Assembly (NCBI RefSeq): GCF_002892835.1
Contig: NZ_PJMB01000002.1
Coordinates: forward strand, 248,001 to 312,000
Direction of reading: 5' to 3'
DNA length: 64,000 nucleotides
Source: Arthrobacter sp. AFG7.2
GTDB taxonomy: Bacteria; Actinomycetota; Actinomycetes; Actinomycetales; Micrococcaceae
A program made the translations under genes and the position numbers. Below, one piece after another: positions 51,676-60,987 of the stretch. The notes under the pieces are model-generated. The model saw only the letters and a list, made by a program, of their open reading frames with translations. It was not told where the DNA came from and did no database searches. Position 1 is the stretch's first letter; each line of letters starts with the position of its first letter.

Positions 51676-53738
51676 CGTGGGTTCCTTCCGGAAAGGTCTG
51701 TGGAATACTCCAGCCTGCCACGTCCGGCCGCCTGCTCCAAGCCAGGAGCAGGCGGTCCCGCCTTATCCCGGTGCGGCCCATGCGACGTTGCGCCGCCCGC
51801 GCGGCGCAGTATTGTGATTGCCGATGTTTCCAGGACTTCGATGAGGGAAACGAGGCGCCGGTGGCAGAAAAGGATGCAGCGGATGAACCGGCGCGGCCGG
51901 GCTGCAGCCCAGACAGCTCCGTAGGTCAGCATGGACAGGAACAGCATGGTCAGTAGACCGGGGATGCCTTCCGGCCACGGGAGGGATGCGCCCGGGAGTT
52001 GTGAGGCGAACCTTGCCGTCCCGGCGACGCCGGCGCTGAAGGTTCCGGCCACTGCGATGAGCGCGGTGGCCGGCCACGGCACCAGAACCAGCAGGGGCAC
52101 GGCTGCGGTGCCCAACAGTGTCACCGGGGCCACCAGGGGCGAGGCAATCACGTTGGCCAGCAGCGAGTAGCTTGAAAACTGGGGTTGCAGGAGGACAATC
52201 ACCGGCCCGCACAGCAGCTGGGCCGACAACGGAACAGCCACTGCTGCGGCCGCCCAGCGCGGTACGCACTTCGGCGTCCAATCAATGATGCACCGCCCCA
52301 GAACAATAATTCCCAGGGTAGCCAGAACGGACAGAAGGAACCCGAAACTCGACCCCAGCCCGGGATCCATCAGCAGGAGACCGATCACAGCCAGGCACAG
52401 GAAACTCAGGCCCCGCCCGGCCCGCCCTCCTGCCAGCGAGACAACCGCCACTGCACCCATGAGGGCCGCCCGCAGGACACTGGCATCAGGACCCACGAGT
52501 ACCACGAACAGGCCAAGCCCGCCGGCGGCCAGTACAGCAGCCGGCAGCCGCGGCAGGCGCAGGGACCGGCATGCCAGCAGCAGCGCCCCGAGGACCAGGC
52601 CGCAATTCGCCCCGCTGACGGCGGTCAAGTGCGTCATGCCCACCACCTTCATGGCGTTGTTGAGGCCCTCATCCAAGGCACTTGTATCCCCCGTGACCAT
52701 GCCCGGCAGCAGGCCCCGGGGATCGGGTGCCAGGAATGAAGATGCGGCCACGAACCGCTCCCGCAGTTCTTTGGCGGACCGCTCCAGGATTGGTGACTGG
52801 CCGGGTTTCCCAGGGGCAGCGGAAGCCGCGAGAATACCCGCTTCCTCCCTCCCCGGATCAGCCGGCCTAAGCTTTCCCGCTGCACGGAGCACCTGGCCGG
52901 GTACCACGTTGCCCCAGGCGCCGCCACCCATCACCATCAGTTGCGCCCTGGTCCGGAGCAGGACCCCACCGGTGCTGACGTCCCGGGTCCAGACAGGTAC
53001 GGACCACCGCTCCGGCGGGCCTGCCTGGCCGGGGGCCGCGAGCGGGCGGGGGGCTCCTGCCACCTCGACGACGGCGACTGCTGACTTTCCCGACGCAATC
53101 GCCTCCGCCAGGGGACCTTCAAACCGCTGGCCGGCTGCCACCGCCGAATGCGCGGCAGTGGCAGCTGCCAGGAAGAGCGCAACGGCGCCGGTTGCCAGGA
53201 AACTGCGGCGGGCGGGTTCGCGTCCTGCTTCGGGTGCCCTGCGCCCGCGGAACCCGGCTGATCGCCGGCCGGGCCGTTTCAGCATCAGCACGCCGGCAGC
53301 AACACAACCGCAACAGAGAACTGCCAAGGCGGCGGGCTGCAGCCAAAGACCAGCAAGCGCTGCCGCCCACACCGCTGCAGCGGGCATGGCGAGCCGCACG
53401 TCCATGCGGCGGCGCGGCGCCTCATCTCCGCCGTCGCGATCTTTCCCTGACCCGGCCTTCCCCACCCGCTGGCGCGCGTTGTCCCACACACGGCCCCACT
53501 GTTGCCGGGCCCGGCGGCGGCCGGAGGGAACGACCTCAAACGTGCGGTGCCGCCCTTCCACAGGTCCCGAACCGGCGCCCGGATTGTTCCCGGCGTGCTG
53601 GCCTGTGCCTGCACCCAGCCCCACCTTGCCGGCTCCATCAGGTCCAGGGCCCGGTCCCCTGACTGCCGATTCCACGTAGCGGTTCCAGGGACTCGTCCGA
53701 GGCTTCTCCCCGCCGCTATTCATCTGGCTGACCCCCAC
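51609..53738 (-). CDS. comEC: ComEC/Rec2-family DNA-uptake channel, without nuclease-like C terminus
   Basis: ComEC forms the membrane channel for single-stranded DNA during transformation. The 709-residue protein has a long polar N terminus (1-115), two or three helices (about 115-150, 180-200), and an OB-like external part (215-310). The Competence domain (about 345-610) shows LLPGMVTGDTSALDEGLNNA and GMTHLTAVSGANCGLVLGAL. The metallo-beta-lactamase domain found at the C terminus of Bacillus ComEC is absent; instead the tail ends in a basic, low-complexity stretch overlapping holA by 67 bases. The GTG start lies nine bases after comEA. Confidence 0.88.
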   Translation of the reverse strand: MGVSQMNSGGEKPRTSPWNRYVESAVRGPGPGPDGAGKVGLGAGTGQHAGNNPGAGSGPVEGRHRTFEVVPSGRRRARQQWGRVWDNARQRVGKAGSGKDRDGGDEAPRRRMDVRLAMPAAAVWAAALAGLWLQPAALAVLCCGCVAAGVLMLKRPGRRSAGFRGRRAPEAGREPARRSFLATGAVALFLAAATAAHSAVAAGQRFEGPLAEAIASGKSAVAVVEVAGAPRPLAAPGQAGPPERWSVPVWTRDVSTGGVLLRTRAQLMVMGGGAWGNVVPGQVLRAAGKLRPADPGREEAGILAASAAPGKPGQSPILERSAKELRERFVAASSFLAPDPRGLLPGMVTGDTSALDEGLNNAMKVVGMTHLTAVSGANCGLVLGALLLACRSLRLPRLPAAVLAAGGLGLFVVLVGPDASVLRAALMGAVAVVSLAGGRAGRGLSFLCLAVIGLLLMDPGLGSSFGFLLSVLATLGIIVLGRCIIDWTPKCVPRWAAAAVAVPLSAQLLCGPVIVLLQPQFSSYSLLANVIASPLVAPVTLLGTAAVPLLVLVPWPATALIAVAGTFSAGVAGTARFASQLPGASLPWPEGIPGLLTMLFLSMLTYGAVWAAARPRRFIRCILFCHRRLVSLIEVLETSAITILRRAGGATSHGPHRDKAGPPAPGLEQAAGRGRLEYSTDLSGRNPRWPLHKSEQPVPRHQTRQPGGM

Positions 53739-53747
53739 CCGAGCTGG

Positions 53748-54659
53748 TCATACGGTCACCAGCGGCAGCAAGGTCTCAAGCATCTTGGGCCCTACCCCGT
53801 CAACAGCGTCAAGCTCCTCAACGGTTTTGAAGGCCCCATGTTCCTTCCGCCAGTCCACAATGCGCCGGGCAAGGACCGGGCCGACTTTAGGCAAGGTATC
53901 CAGCTCCTCCACGCCTGCCGTGTTGAGGTTGATCTTGCCTCCTGCAGCCGTGCCGGTGCTGCCAGCGCCCTCTCCGCTTTCCGGGTCTTCGCCACCGGCA
54001 TCGGCGGCGGGAATCTCCGCGCCTTCCCGGGGGACATGGATTTTCTGGCCGTCCTGCACCACCAGGGCCAGATTCAGCCGGTCCAGCCAGGCTCCCGGTG
54101 TCCCGCCTCCGGCGGCGGCGATGGCTTCATGCACCCTGCTGCCTGCGGGTAGCTGGACTACTCCCGGCCTGGCCACCGCTCCGGCAACGTGGACCACGAC
54201 AGCGCCGGCGGTTCCAGGTCCGTCACCTTCCGGGACTGCACCAGGATCACTAGCGGTTTCACTGTCTCCGCCGGGAGTACTTTTCCCTGCCGGTCCAGGT
54301 TCCGGACTGCCGGGGCTGACGCCAGTGAGCGGCAGGATCTCCGGCCGGCCTGCTTCCGCCTGCCACCAAAACCAGGCCCCGGCAGCAACAGCAAGAATGC
54401 CCAGAAGCACCGCCAGGCGCGGCCCCGTCCGCCACCGAAGCGCCGGTCCCACGGCCACGGACGAGGGATCCGGGTCCTGTCCGGTCAACAACCCGCGGGC
54501 GCCATCCCGATCCTGCCCCTCGATGCCCTGGTATTCGAAGGGTTCGTTCCGGTCGGCGTCCAGCAGCAGGCCTGAGGGTGACTCGCCCAGCGTCGCCTGG
54601 AGCCGGGTTCTGGCATGGCGCGCCGGACGACCTGCTGCTCCAGCATCCCGGCGTGACAT
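53748..54659 (-). CDS. comEA: ComEA-like DNA receptor (SLBB plus helix-hairpin-helix)
   Basis: The 303-residue protein has a cytoplasmic N terminus of about 75 residues and one membrane helix (about 83-100, VLLGILAVAAGAWFWWQAEA). A proline/glycine linker leads to an SLBB domain (VVVHVAGAVARPGVVQLPAG, then KIHVPREGA). Two helix-hairpin-helix motifs follow: INLNTAGVEELDTLPKVGPV and FKTVEELDAVDGVGPKMLET. This is the ComEA receptor layout, which binds double-stranded DNA outside the membrane and passes it to ComEC. The ATG is six bases after TAGCGT, so it is probably leaderless. Confidence 0.92.
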   Translation of the reverse strand: MSRRDAGAAGRPARHARTRLQATLGESPSGLLLDADRNEPFEYQGIEGQDRDGARGLLTGQDPDPSSVAVGPALRWRTGPRLAVLLGILAVAAGAWFWWQAEAGRPEILPLTGVSPGSPEPGPAGKSTPGGDSETASDPGAVPEGDGPGTAGAVVVHVAGAVARPGVVQLPAGSRVHEAIAAAGGGTPGAWLDRLNLALVVQDGQKIHVPREGAEIPAADAGGEDPESGEGAGSTGTAAGGKINLNTAGVEELDTLPKVGPVLARRIVDWRKEHGAFKTVEELDAVDGVGPKMLETLLPLVTV

Positions 54660-54665
54660 AGCTTC

Positions 54666-54671
54666 ACGCTA
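54666..54671 (-). promoter_or_regulatory. -10 element giving a probable leaderless start (comEA)
   Basis: Minus-strand TAGCGT ends six bases before the ATG at 54659. No ribosome site is visible. Confidence 0.45.
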
Positions 54672-54708
54672 GGGACACCCAGGGTGGAGGCACCACGGCC
54701 GGCGCCCG

Positions 54709-55689
54709 TTATGTGGAAAGGCTGTCGGTTTCCGTCAGCTCTTCGCCCACGATGACCGCCAGGACTCCGAGTCCCGCGTGGGCCGCGAGGACGGCGGGGA
54801 GGGAACTGGTTTGGGCAGGAGGGCACTGCGGCAAGGCTTCGGCCAGTCGTCCGGAGAGGCTTAATGCCTCTTCGGGGTTTCCGAAGTGGTGGACGGCGAG
54901 CCGGACGGCAGAAGCGGGACGGGCGCCGGCGTCTGACGCGACGATCTCCTCCAGGCGGGCAACCGCCCTGGCAGCTGACCGTACCTTTTCCAGCGGCACG
55001 ATCCTGCCGCCGTCGACGGCCAGGATGGGCTTGATGGCGAGCATGGTGCCCAGCAGGGAGGCTGCCGGGCCAATCCGGCCCCCGCGGCGCAGCTGTTCCA
55101 GGCTGGGGACGTAGAAATACACTTTGGTCCGCGCGGCCTGTTCCGCTGCGGCAGCGGCAACGGCGGACGCGTCGCCGCCGTCGGCCGCTGCGCGGACACC
55201 TGCCTGGACCGCCATGCCCAGGGCCATCCCGACCGTCCGGGAGTCGACGACCTCCACCGGGATGCCCACCCGGGTGGCAGCCAGCCGGGCAGCGTCAGCC
55301 GTGCCGGACAGCTCACTGGAGATGTGGACAGACACCACTGCTTCGAAACCCTTTTGCTGGGCCGAACGGTAAGCCTGCTCGAACTGTCCGGGCGAGGGCC
55401 GCGAGGTCTTCACGGAGGTTCCGCTGGCCAGCGCGAGGGCAATGGTCTCGGAGATGTCGTCTTCGCCCTCACCGTAGATGTCAGCACCCACCATCACGGG
55501 CATGGGAATCACGGTCAAGCGTCCGTCACCACTGAATGCGGCACTAAAATCAGCCGGCAGCGCGGCTGCCGAATCAGTGACCACGGCAGTACGCACGACG
55601 ACGTCCGGCGGGACCGCGACGCCTTCCTGCCGGCGGCGCGCCAACAGGCGGGCACGGACCCAGGGCCAGGCAGCGTCACGGTCGGGCAA
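54709..55689 (-). CDS. DegV-family fatty-acid-binding protein
   Basis: DegV (FakB-like) proteins bind fatty acids and, with a FakA kinase, present them for phosphorylation. The 326-residue protein has VVTDSAAALPADF at the start of the fold and KTSRPSPGQFEQAYRSAQQK with the conserved TSxPS motif. HISSELSGTADAARLAA and LRRGGRIGPAASLLGTMLAI follow. A typical DegV lacks the first 28 residues seen here, but AGGAGG five bases before the TTG at 55689 supports this long start. No fakA lies in the window. Confidence 0.9.
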   Translation of the reverse strand: MPDRDAAWPWVRARLLARRRQEGVAVPPDVVVRTAVVTDSAAALPADFSAAFSGDGRLTVIPMPVMVGADIYGEGEDDISETIALALASGTSVKTSRPSPGQFEQAYRSAQQKGFEAVVSVHISSELSGTADAARLAATRVGIPVEVVDSRTVGMALGMAVQAGVRAAADGGDASAVAAAAAEQAARTKVYFYVPSLEQLRRGGRIGPAASLLGTMLAIKPILAVDGGRIVPLEKVRSAARAVARLEEIVASDAGARPASAVRLAVHHFGNPEEALSLSGRLAEALPQCPPAQTSSLPAVLAAHAGLGVLAVIVGEELTETDSLST

Positions 55690-55745
55690 GGAGGCCTCCT
55701 GGGGTCACAACAGGCCGCCGGAGGGTTCCGGCGGCCTGGTCCGGC

Positions 55746-58274
55746 TTAGGCCGGGACGATGTTGACCAGTTTAGGGGCGCGGACAATCACGGTGCGGATG
55801 CCGCGGCCGTCAAGGGCACGCCGGACGTTGTCCGAGGCCAGCGCCAGCTCACGCAGCTGGTCCTCGGACACGGAGGGGGAAACCTCCAGCCTGTCGCGGA
55901 CCTTGCCCTGCACCTGCACCACGGCGGTGACGGTGTCCTGCACCAGCAGTGACTCGTCGTGGGTTGGCCAGCCGGCGTTTGCCACCGACGCGGGATGCCC
56001 CAGGACGCTCCACATATCCTCCGCCGTGTAGGGGGCGAAGAGGCTCAAAATCACCGCTACTGCCTCCGCGGCTTCGCGGACTGCCGGGTCCGCTCCGCCG
56101 GCCCCGGCGTCGATGGCCTTGCGGGTGGCATTCACCAGCTCCATCAGCTTGGCCACCACCACGTTGAACTTGTTGGCGTCCAGCAGTTCGGCCGCGTCGG
56201 CAATGGTCCGGTGGGTTACGGAGCGCAGGGCACGGTCCCCGGTGGTGGCGTCGACGCCCGGTTCGCTCGCCACATCCTGGGCGAGACGCCAGGCGCGGGC
56301 AAGGAACTTCGCCGAACCGGACGGCGAAACGTCTGCCCAGTCCACGTCGTCCTCGGGCGGTGAGGCGAAGATCATGGTGAGGCGGACCGCGTCCACGCCG
56401 TACTTGTCCAGCTGCTCGCCGAGGTCCACGCCGTTGCCCAGCGACTTGCTCATGGCTTTGCCGCCGTTGAGCACCTGACCCTGGTTCAGCAGCGCGGTGA
56501 AGGGCTCATTGGCTTCGATCAGGCCGAGATCGTTGATGACCTTAGTGAAGAACCGGGCGTACAGCAGGTGCAGGATGGCGTGCTCGACGCCACCGACGTA
56601 CTGGCCCACGGGCATCCAGTCGTTGATTTTCTCCGGATCGAAGGGACCTTCCGTGTACTGCGGTGACACAAAGCGCAGGAAGTACCAGGACGAGTCCACG
56701 AAGGTGTCCATGGTGTCGGTGTCCCGCTTGGCCGGGCCATGGCAGGAGGGGCACTCGACGTTACCCCAGGCCTCGGCCGCGGCCAGGGGTGAAGTGCCCT
56801 TCGGTGACAAATCCTCGCCGCGCAGGTCGGAGGGCAGGGTGACGGGCAGCTGCTCATCGGGGACCGGAACCTCGCCGCAGGACGGGCAATGGATGATGGG
56901 GATGGGGGTGCCCCAGAAGCGCTGGCGGCTCAACAGCCAGTCGCGCAGCCGGAAGTTCACGAACTTCTCGCCCGTGCCCTGCTTCTCCAGCATCGCGATA
57001 GCGGCCGGGATGGCTTCAGTCTTGGGCAGGCCGTCCAGGTCGCCCGAATTGATCAGGGTGCCCTCCCCCGCCGTGGCAGTGCCGGACACTGCGGGGTCTT
57101 CCTCGCCGGTATCCAGGACTGCCCGCACGGGCAGGTCGAACTTCCGGGCGAAGTCGAGGTCGCGCTGGTCGTGGGCGGGCACGGCCATGATGGCGCCCGT
57201 GCCGTAGTCAGCCAGGACGTAGTCGGCCGCCCATACCGGCAACTTCTCCCCGTTCAGCGGGTTGATGGCGTAGCGGCCGGTGAAGACGCCGGTCTTCTCC
57301 CGCTCTGTGGACTGGCGTTCGATCTCGGAGAGCGCCTTGACCTGTTCGCGGTACTCGTCCAGGGCAGCGGCGTGCTCGTCAGTGACGAGTTCGACGGCGA
57401 GCGGCGCGTCTGCGGCCACCACAAAGAAGGTTGCGCCGTACAGGGTGTCGGGGCGGGTGGTAAAGACCGTTACCTCCTTGGCGGGCCTGCCGCCGTCGGC
57501 CTCGATCACAAAGTTGACGTGCGCACCCTCGGAGCGGCCGATCCAGTTTTTCTGCATGGCCAGCACGCGTTCGGGCCAGTGCCCGCGCAGCTGCTCCATG
57601 TCATCGAGCAGGCGGTCCGCGTACTCGGTGATCTTGAAGTACCACTGGTTGAGTGACTTCTTGGTGACGGTGGTTCCGCAGCGTTCGCAGGCACCGTTGA
57701 CAACCTGTTCGTTGGCCAGGACGGTCTGGTCCTTGGGGCACCAGTTGACCGGGGAGTCTTTGCGGTACGCCAGGCCGCGCTCGTAGAAGCGCTTGAACAG
57801 CCACTGTGTCCAGCGGTAGTACTCCGGGTCCGAGGTGTGCAGCCGCCGGGACCAGTCAGCCGAGATGGCGTACCGCTTGAAGGACGCGGCCTGGGTGTCG
57901 ATGTTGGCGTAGGTCCACTCGCTGGGGTGGGCATTGCGTTTGATGGCCGCGTTTTCCGCGGGCAGGCCAAAGGAGTCCCAGCCGATCGGGTGCAGGACGT
58001 CGTAGCCTTTCTGGCGCAGGTAGCGGGCCACCACGTCGCCCATGGCGAATGCTTCCGCGTGGCCCATGTGCAGGTCACCGGACGGGTAGGGGAACATGTC
58101 CAACACGTAGCGGCGCTCGCGGGACCCGTCGTCCACAGGCGTGAAGACCTTAAGGTCTTCCCATACCTGCGGCCATTTGGCCTCCATCGCCGTGAAGCTG
58201 TAGGTGCCCTCCTCAGGCACGTCCGCTGACACTGTTGCTGCTGTTCCGGTCTCTGTCTCCGGCTGAACGCCCAC
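55746..58274 (-). CDS. leuS: Leucine--tRNA ligase
   Basis: LeuS charges tRNA-Leu. The 842-residue class I synthetase has the HIGH-type motif [11 protein letters not shown] (HMGH at 69-72). The CP1 editing domain carries [18 protein letters not shown] and [13 protein letters not shown]. The second signature reads [10 protein letters not shown] near 605, so the first lysine of KMSKS is alanine with K shifted one back. A zinc-type CPSC...CPSC pair lies in the insertion. The GTG at 58274 follows AGAGGGCA; homology begins near residue 30. A leucine-rich leader and terminator lie upstream. Confidence 0.96.
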   Translation of the reverse strand: MGVQPETETGTAATVSADVPEEGTYSFTAMEAKWPQVWEDLKVFTPVDDGSRERRYVLDMFPYPSGDLHMGHAEAFAMGDVVARYLRQKGYDVLHPIGWDSFGLPAENAAIKRNAHPSEWTYANIDTQAASFKRYAISADWSRRLHTSDPEYYRWTQWLFKRFYERGLAYRKDSPVNWCPKDQTVLANEQVVNGACERCGTTVTKKSLNQWYFKITEYADRLLDDMEQLRGHWPERVLAMQKNWIGRSEGAHVNFVIEADGGRPAKEVTVFTTRPDTLYGATFFVVAADAPLAVELVTDEHAAALDEYREQVKALSEIERQSTEREKTGVFTGRYAINPLNGEKLPVWAADYVLADYGTGAIMAVPAHDQRDLDFARKFDLPVRAVLDTGEEDPAVSGTATAGEGTLINSGDLDGLPKTEAIPAAIAMLEKQGTGEKFVNFRLRDWLLSRQRFWGTPIPIIHCPSCGEVPVPDEQLPVTLPSDLRGEDLSPKGTSPLAAAEAWGNVECPSCHGPAKRDTDTMDTFVDSSWYFLRFVSPQYTEGPFDPEKINDWMPVGQYVGGVEHAILHLLYARFFTKVINDLGLIEANEPFTALLNQGQVLNGGKAMSKSLGNGVDLGEQLDKYGVDAVRLTMIFASPPEDDVDWADVSPSGSAKFLARAWRLAQDVASEPGVDATTGDRALRSVTHRTIADAAELLDANKFNVVVAKLMELVNATRKAIDAGAGGADPAVREAAEAVAVILSLFAPYTAEDMWSVLGHPASVANAGWPTHDESLLVQDTVTAVVQVQGKVRDRLEVSPSVSEDQLRELALASDNVRRALDGRGIRTVIVRAPKLVNIVPA

Positions 58275-58361
58275 TGCTGCCCTCTTCTGTTCTGTTATGG
58301 CATCTGTGCTGCCATAACGGCCTGATCCCCCTGCTGCCACCGGAAAATGTTCCCGGACACA

Positions 58362-58387
58362 CAAAAGCCCCTCGCCATGGAGGGGCT
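58362..58387 (-). terminator. Attenuator terminator of leuS
   Basis: On the minus strand an 8-bp GC-rich stem (arms 58387-58380 and 58373-58366) with loop CATGGC is followed at once by TTTTGTG. It sits between the leader peptide and leuS, so it must be read through for leuS expression. Confidence 0.75.
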
Positions 58388-58395
58388 GCCGCACG

Positions 58396-58449
58396 CTATC
58401 CGTTGATTCGGATACCGGGCGGCTTGCTAAGCAGAAGGATCGCACGCAT
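58396..58449 (-). CDS. leuS leader peptide, leucine-rich
   Basis: The 17-codon frame [17 protein letters not shown] ends in TAG, with Ile and three consecutive Leu codons (CTT CTG CTT) at positions 4-7. The ATG lies exactly six bases after TAAAGT, so it is likely translated from the mRNA 5' end. The first eight residues nearly match the leuA leader (MRAELLLLS). A small hairpin (TATCCG-N6-CGGATA, 58397-58414) overlaps the end of the frame, and the attenuator follows nine bases later. This looks like ribosome-mediated attenuation by leucyl-tRNA. Confidence 0.7.
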   Translation of the reverse strand: MRAILLLSKPPGIRING

Positions 58450-58455
58450 GCAACC

Positions 58456-58461
58456 ACTTTA
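58456..58461 (-). promoter_or_regulatory. -10 element of the leuS leader transcript
   Basis: Minus-strand TAAAGT ends six bases before the ATG of the leader peptide, the same arrangement as at leuA. Confidence 0.45.
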
Positions 58462-58525
58462 GCGCACCAAAGCGGCCTGCCGCCCTGCACCGGGCCTGTA
58501 CCGCCGTTGCCCGCCGTCACTAGAC

Positions 58526-60901
58526 TTGAGCCGGGCAACGACCTTCCTACACAGCAGGGTGGCTCCTTTGGGTGACGACTCCGGCGATGACACGCTTGAA
58601 GGCTTCAGCGGCGGGCCCCCGCCCGGCCGGCTCTTCCCTCCGCTTGGCGGGCCGGTCCCCCTGCGCCGTGAGGCAGCCGGCGGCAAGGCGGCGGTATTGT
58701 CCGAACTGATGGCCGCCGGTTTCCCCGTTCCTCCGGGCTTCGTTGTGACCGGCCGCGCCATGGCAGAGCGCCCGGGCTGGCAGGAGAACTGGGACCGTCA
58801 CCTTCAGGCCGCCGCCCGCGCAGCCGGCCCCGGACCGTATGCCGTCCGCTCCTCTGCGGCCGCCGAGGACCTGCCCGGTGCCTCCTATGCCGGAATGTAT
58901 GAAAGCTACCTGGGCTTAAGCGACGGCGACCTCGCCGCGGCCGTTGTCCGGTGCTGCGCCTCGGCTGACGCCGCCAGGGTCCGGGCCTACCAGGATCCGC
59001 TCCGGCTGCGGGCTGGTGCTGGTTTGGACAGTGAACCAGCGGCGCCGCTCGACAGTGCGCGCATGGCCGTCCTCGTCCAGCAGATGCTTGATCCTGTTGC
59101 AGCGGGGGTCGCCTTCACGGCAAATCCCCTGACTGGTTCCCGTAACGAAACTTTGGTCTCCGCGGTCAAAGGGCTGGGCGAAAACCTGGTGGGTGGTGCG
59201 GAGGACGGGGAGGAATGGCTGGCGCGCGACGGCGTGGTGAGCCGGAGGCGGGGTTCGCACGTCCTCACGCTGGAAAGCGCGACGGCGGTAGCCGCCCTCG
59301 CCGTGCACGTCGCCTCATACTTCGGCTGCCCGCAGGACGTTGAGTGGGCCCTGGACAGTTCCGGCCAGGTACAGGTCCTGCAGGCCCGTCCGATGACAGC
59401 AATCCCCGAACCGGTGACGTGGAAGGCACCGGGCAAGGGCGTCTGGCTGAGGAACTTCCGGCTGGGGGAATGGCTCCCAGAGCCGGTTACGCCGCTTTTT
59501 ATGGACTGGCTGGTTCCCGGCATCGACGCGGCCTATAACGATGCCGTTGCCCGCTCGGCCGGAATCAGGCTTCCCATGGGCAACGCCACGGTCAACGGTT
59601 GGTACTACGTTGCCCCACCCACGTTGCGGGCCCTCCCCCACGTGCTGTTTGGTGGCAGGCCGCATTCCCTGCCTTACTTTTTCAACGCCGTCGTGCGGCC
59701 CATGATTGATCCCGCAGGCGCGGACCGGGCCGTCCTGCGGGACCTGGAGTACGAGTGGCGCACCCGGCTGCTTCCGGCCTGCCGCACCCTGGCGGCGGGC
59801 GATGTTGCCCCTTCGGCCAGCCTGGATGAGCTCCTGGAGACCATTGAACTGGTGGCCCGGGCGGCCGGGCAGTACCTGTGGTTCTTTTCCGCTACGGGCG
59901 GTGCCGCCTGGAAGATGGAACTGGTGTTGGCAAGGATCTGGCGCAGGCACCTGGCCCCTTCCCTGGCGGGGAGGCAGGAACGCGGACCGCACCGGCAGGG
60001 ACTGCACCGCGGCGGCGGATACCAGGTCCTGCTGGGCGGCCTGCTTCCATCCCCGCCGGCCGTCGTCCCGCATGCTGTCTACAGCCTGGACTGGTACCAC
60101 CGGGTGGCGGGTGAGGAGCCCGCCGGACAGGCCGGATCCACGGCCGGAGATTCCACCGCCGCCGCTGACCGGCGGCGGTCCGCCGAAGCCGACTGCCGGA
60201 TGATCCTCCGGGGCACCCGTCATCTCCGCCGTTTCGACACCGTGCTTGCTGTTGCCCAGCACTATGCACTGTTGCGGGAGGAGCAGGCCCGGGACTTCAC
60301 CCTGGGCTGGCCCCTCTTGCGCCGCTGTGCAGAAGCCATCGGGGTGCAGTTGCGGCAAGCCGGCGTCATCAACAGCTCCAGCGACGTCTACTTCCTGAAG
60401 CGCCGGGACCTGCGGCCCGACGCACCACCACAACAGGACGCCGTTGCCAGACGCCGTGAGGACTGGCTCCGGCAAAGGAAACTGGCCGCGCCGCTGATGT
60501 TGGGCCGGGTGCCGCTGTCCGGCAATACATTCGACCGGATAGCGCAGTCTGCCCGCAGCACTGGCAACCATTCCCGGGGTGCGCTTGTTGGCCATCCCGC
60601 AAGCCCCGGAAGGACCCGCGGCCGGGTCCGCGTTGTGGACGCTCCCGCGGATGTCACGACCTTCAAGCCGGGCGAAGTCCTGGTTGCCCGGGCAACGGCA
60701 CCGGCCTTGACCCCACTCTTCGCGTCCGCGTCAGCGGTGGTAACGGACACCGGAAACCTTGCGGCCCACGCATCCTTGATTGCCCGTGAGTACGGCATCC
60801 CGGCCGTCGTGGGTACCGGCAACGCCACCCAGATCCTCTACACGGGCCAGCTGGTAACAGTAGACGGCAACGCAGGAACAGTGGAACCCCACGAAGGCTG
60901 A
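58526..60901 (+). CDS. PEP-utilising enzyme, rifampin-phosphotransferase-like
   Basis: The protein has about 790 residues in the layout of rifampin phosphotransferase and PEP synthase. An N-terminal ATP-grasp domain has [60 protein letters not shown] and [11 protein letters not shown] helical middle domain follows. The C-terminal swivelling His domain reads [20 protein letters not shown], with His748. The middle domain, which holds the antibiotic site in true Rph, is where homologues differ, so the acceptor is unknown. The TTG start is uncertain; a GTG at 58559 and a TTG at 58568 are alternatives. It diverges from leuS. Confidence 0.75.
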   Translation: MSRATTFLHSRVAPLGDDSGDDTLEGFSGGPPPGRLFPPLGGPVPLRREAAGGKAAVLSELMAAGFPVPPGFVVTGRAMAERPGWQENWDRHLQAAARAAGPGPYAVRSSAAAEDLPGASYAGMYESYLGLSDGDLAAAVVRCCASADAARVRAYQDPLRLRAGAGLDSEPAAPLDSARMAVLVQQMLDPVAAGVAFTANPLTGSRNETLVSAVKGLGENLVGGAEDGEEWLARDGVVSRRRGSHVLTLESATAVAALAVHVASYFGCPQDVEWALDSSGQVQVLQARPMTAIPEPVTWKAPGKGVWLRNFRLGEWLPEPVTPLFMDWLVPGIDAAYNDAVARSAGIRLPMGNATVNGWYYVAPPTLRALPHVLFGGRPHSLPYFFNAVVRPMIDPAGADRAVLRDLEYEWRTRLLPACRTLAAGDVAPSASLDELLETIELVARAAGQYLWFFSATGGAAWKMELVLARIWRRHLAPSLAGRQERGPHRQGLHRGGGYQVLLGGLLPSPPAVVPHAVYSLDWYHRVAGEEPAGQAGSTAGDSTAAADRRRSAEADCRMILRGTRHLRRFDTVLAVAQHYALLREEQARDFTLGWPLLRRCAEAIGVQLRQAGVINSSSDVYFLKRRDLRPDAPPQQDAVARRREDWLRQRKLAAPLMLGRVPLSGNTFDRIAQSARSTGNHSRGALVGHPASPGRTRGRVRVVDAPADVTTFKPGEVLVARATAPALTPLFASASAVVTDTGNLAAHASLIAREYGIPAVVGTGNATQILYTGQLVTVDGNAGTVEPHEG

Positions 60902-60919
60902 GGGTGGACAGGCAGCAAA

Positions 60920-60969
60920 AGGGGCCGATGACTCTCCGCTGGTGCGGCAGGCGGAAGTCATCGGCCCCT
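60920..60969. terminator. Terminator between the PEP-enzyme gene and glpK
   Basis: A 13-bp stem (60920-60932 with 60957-60969) with a 24-base loop that itself can pair lies between converging genes and is followed by CTTGAG. Confidence 0.6.
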
Positions 60970-60987
60970 CTTGAGGAGCGGAAAAGG

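Noticed and set aside
58275..58461. T-box riboswitch ahead of leuS
   Set aside because: The conserved T-box core (AGGGUGGNACCGCG) and specifier-stem layout are not present; a Leu-rich leader frame is.
59315..60595. Minus-strand open frame opposite the PEP enzyme gene
   Set aside because: Low-complexity translation; the plus strand has ATP-grasp and His-domain motifs.
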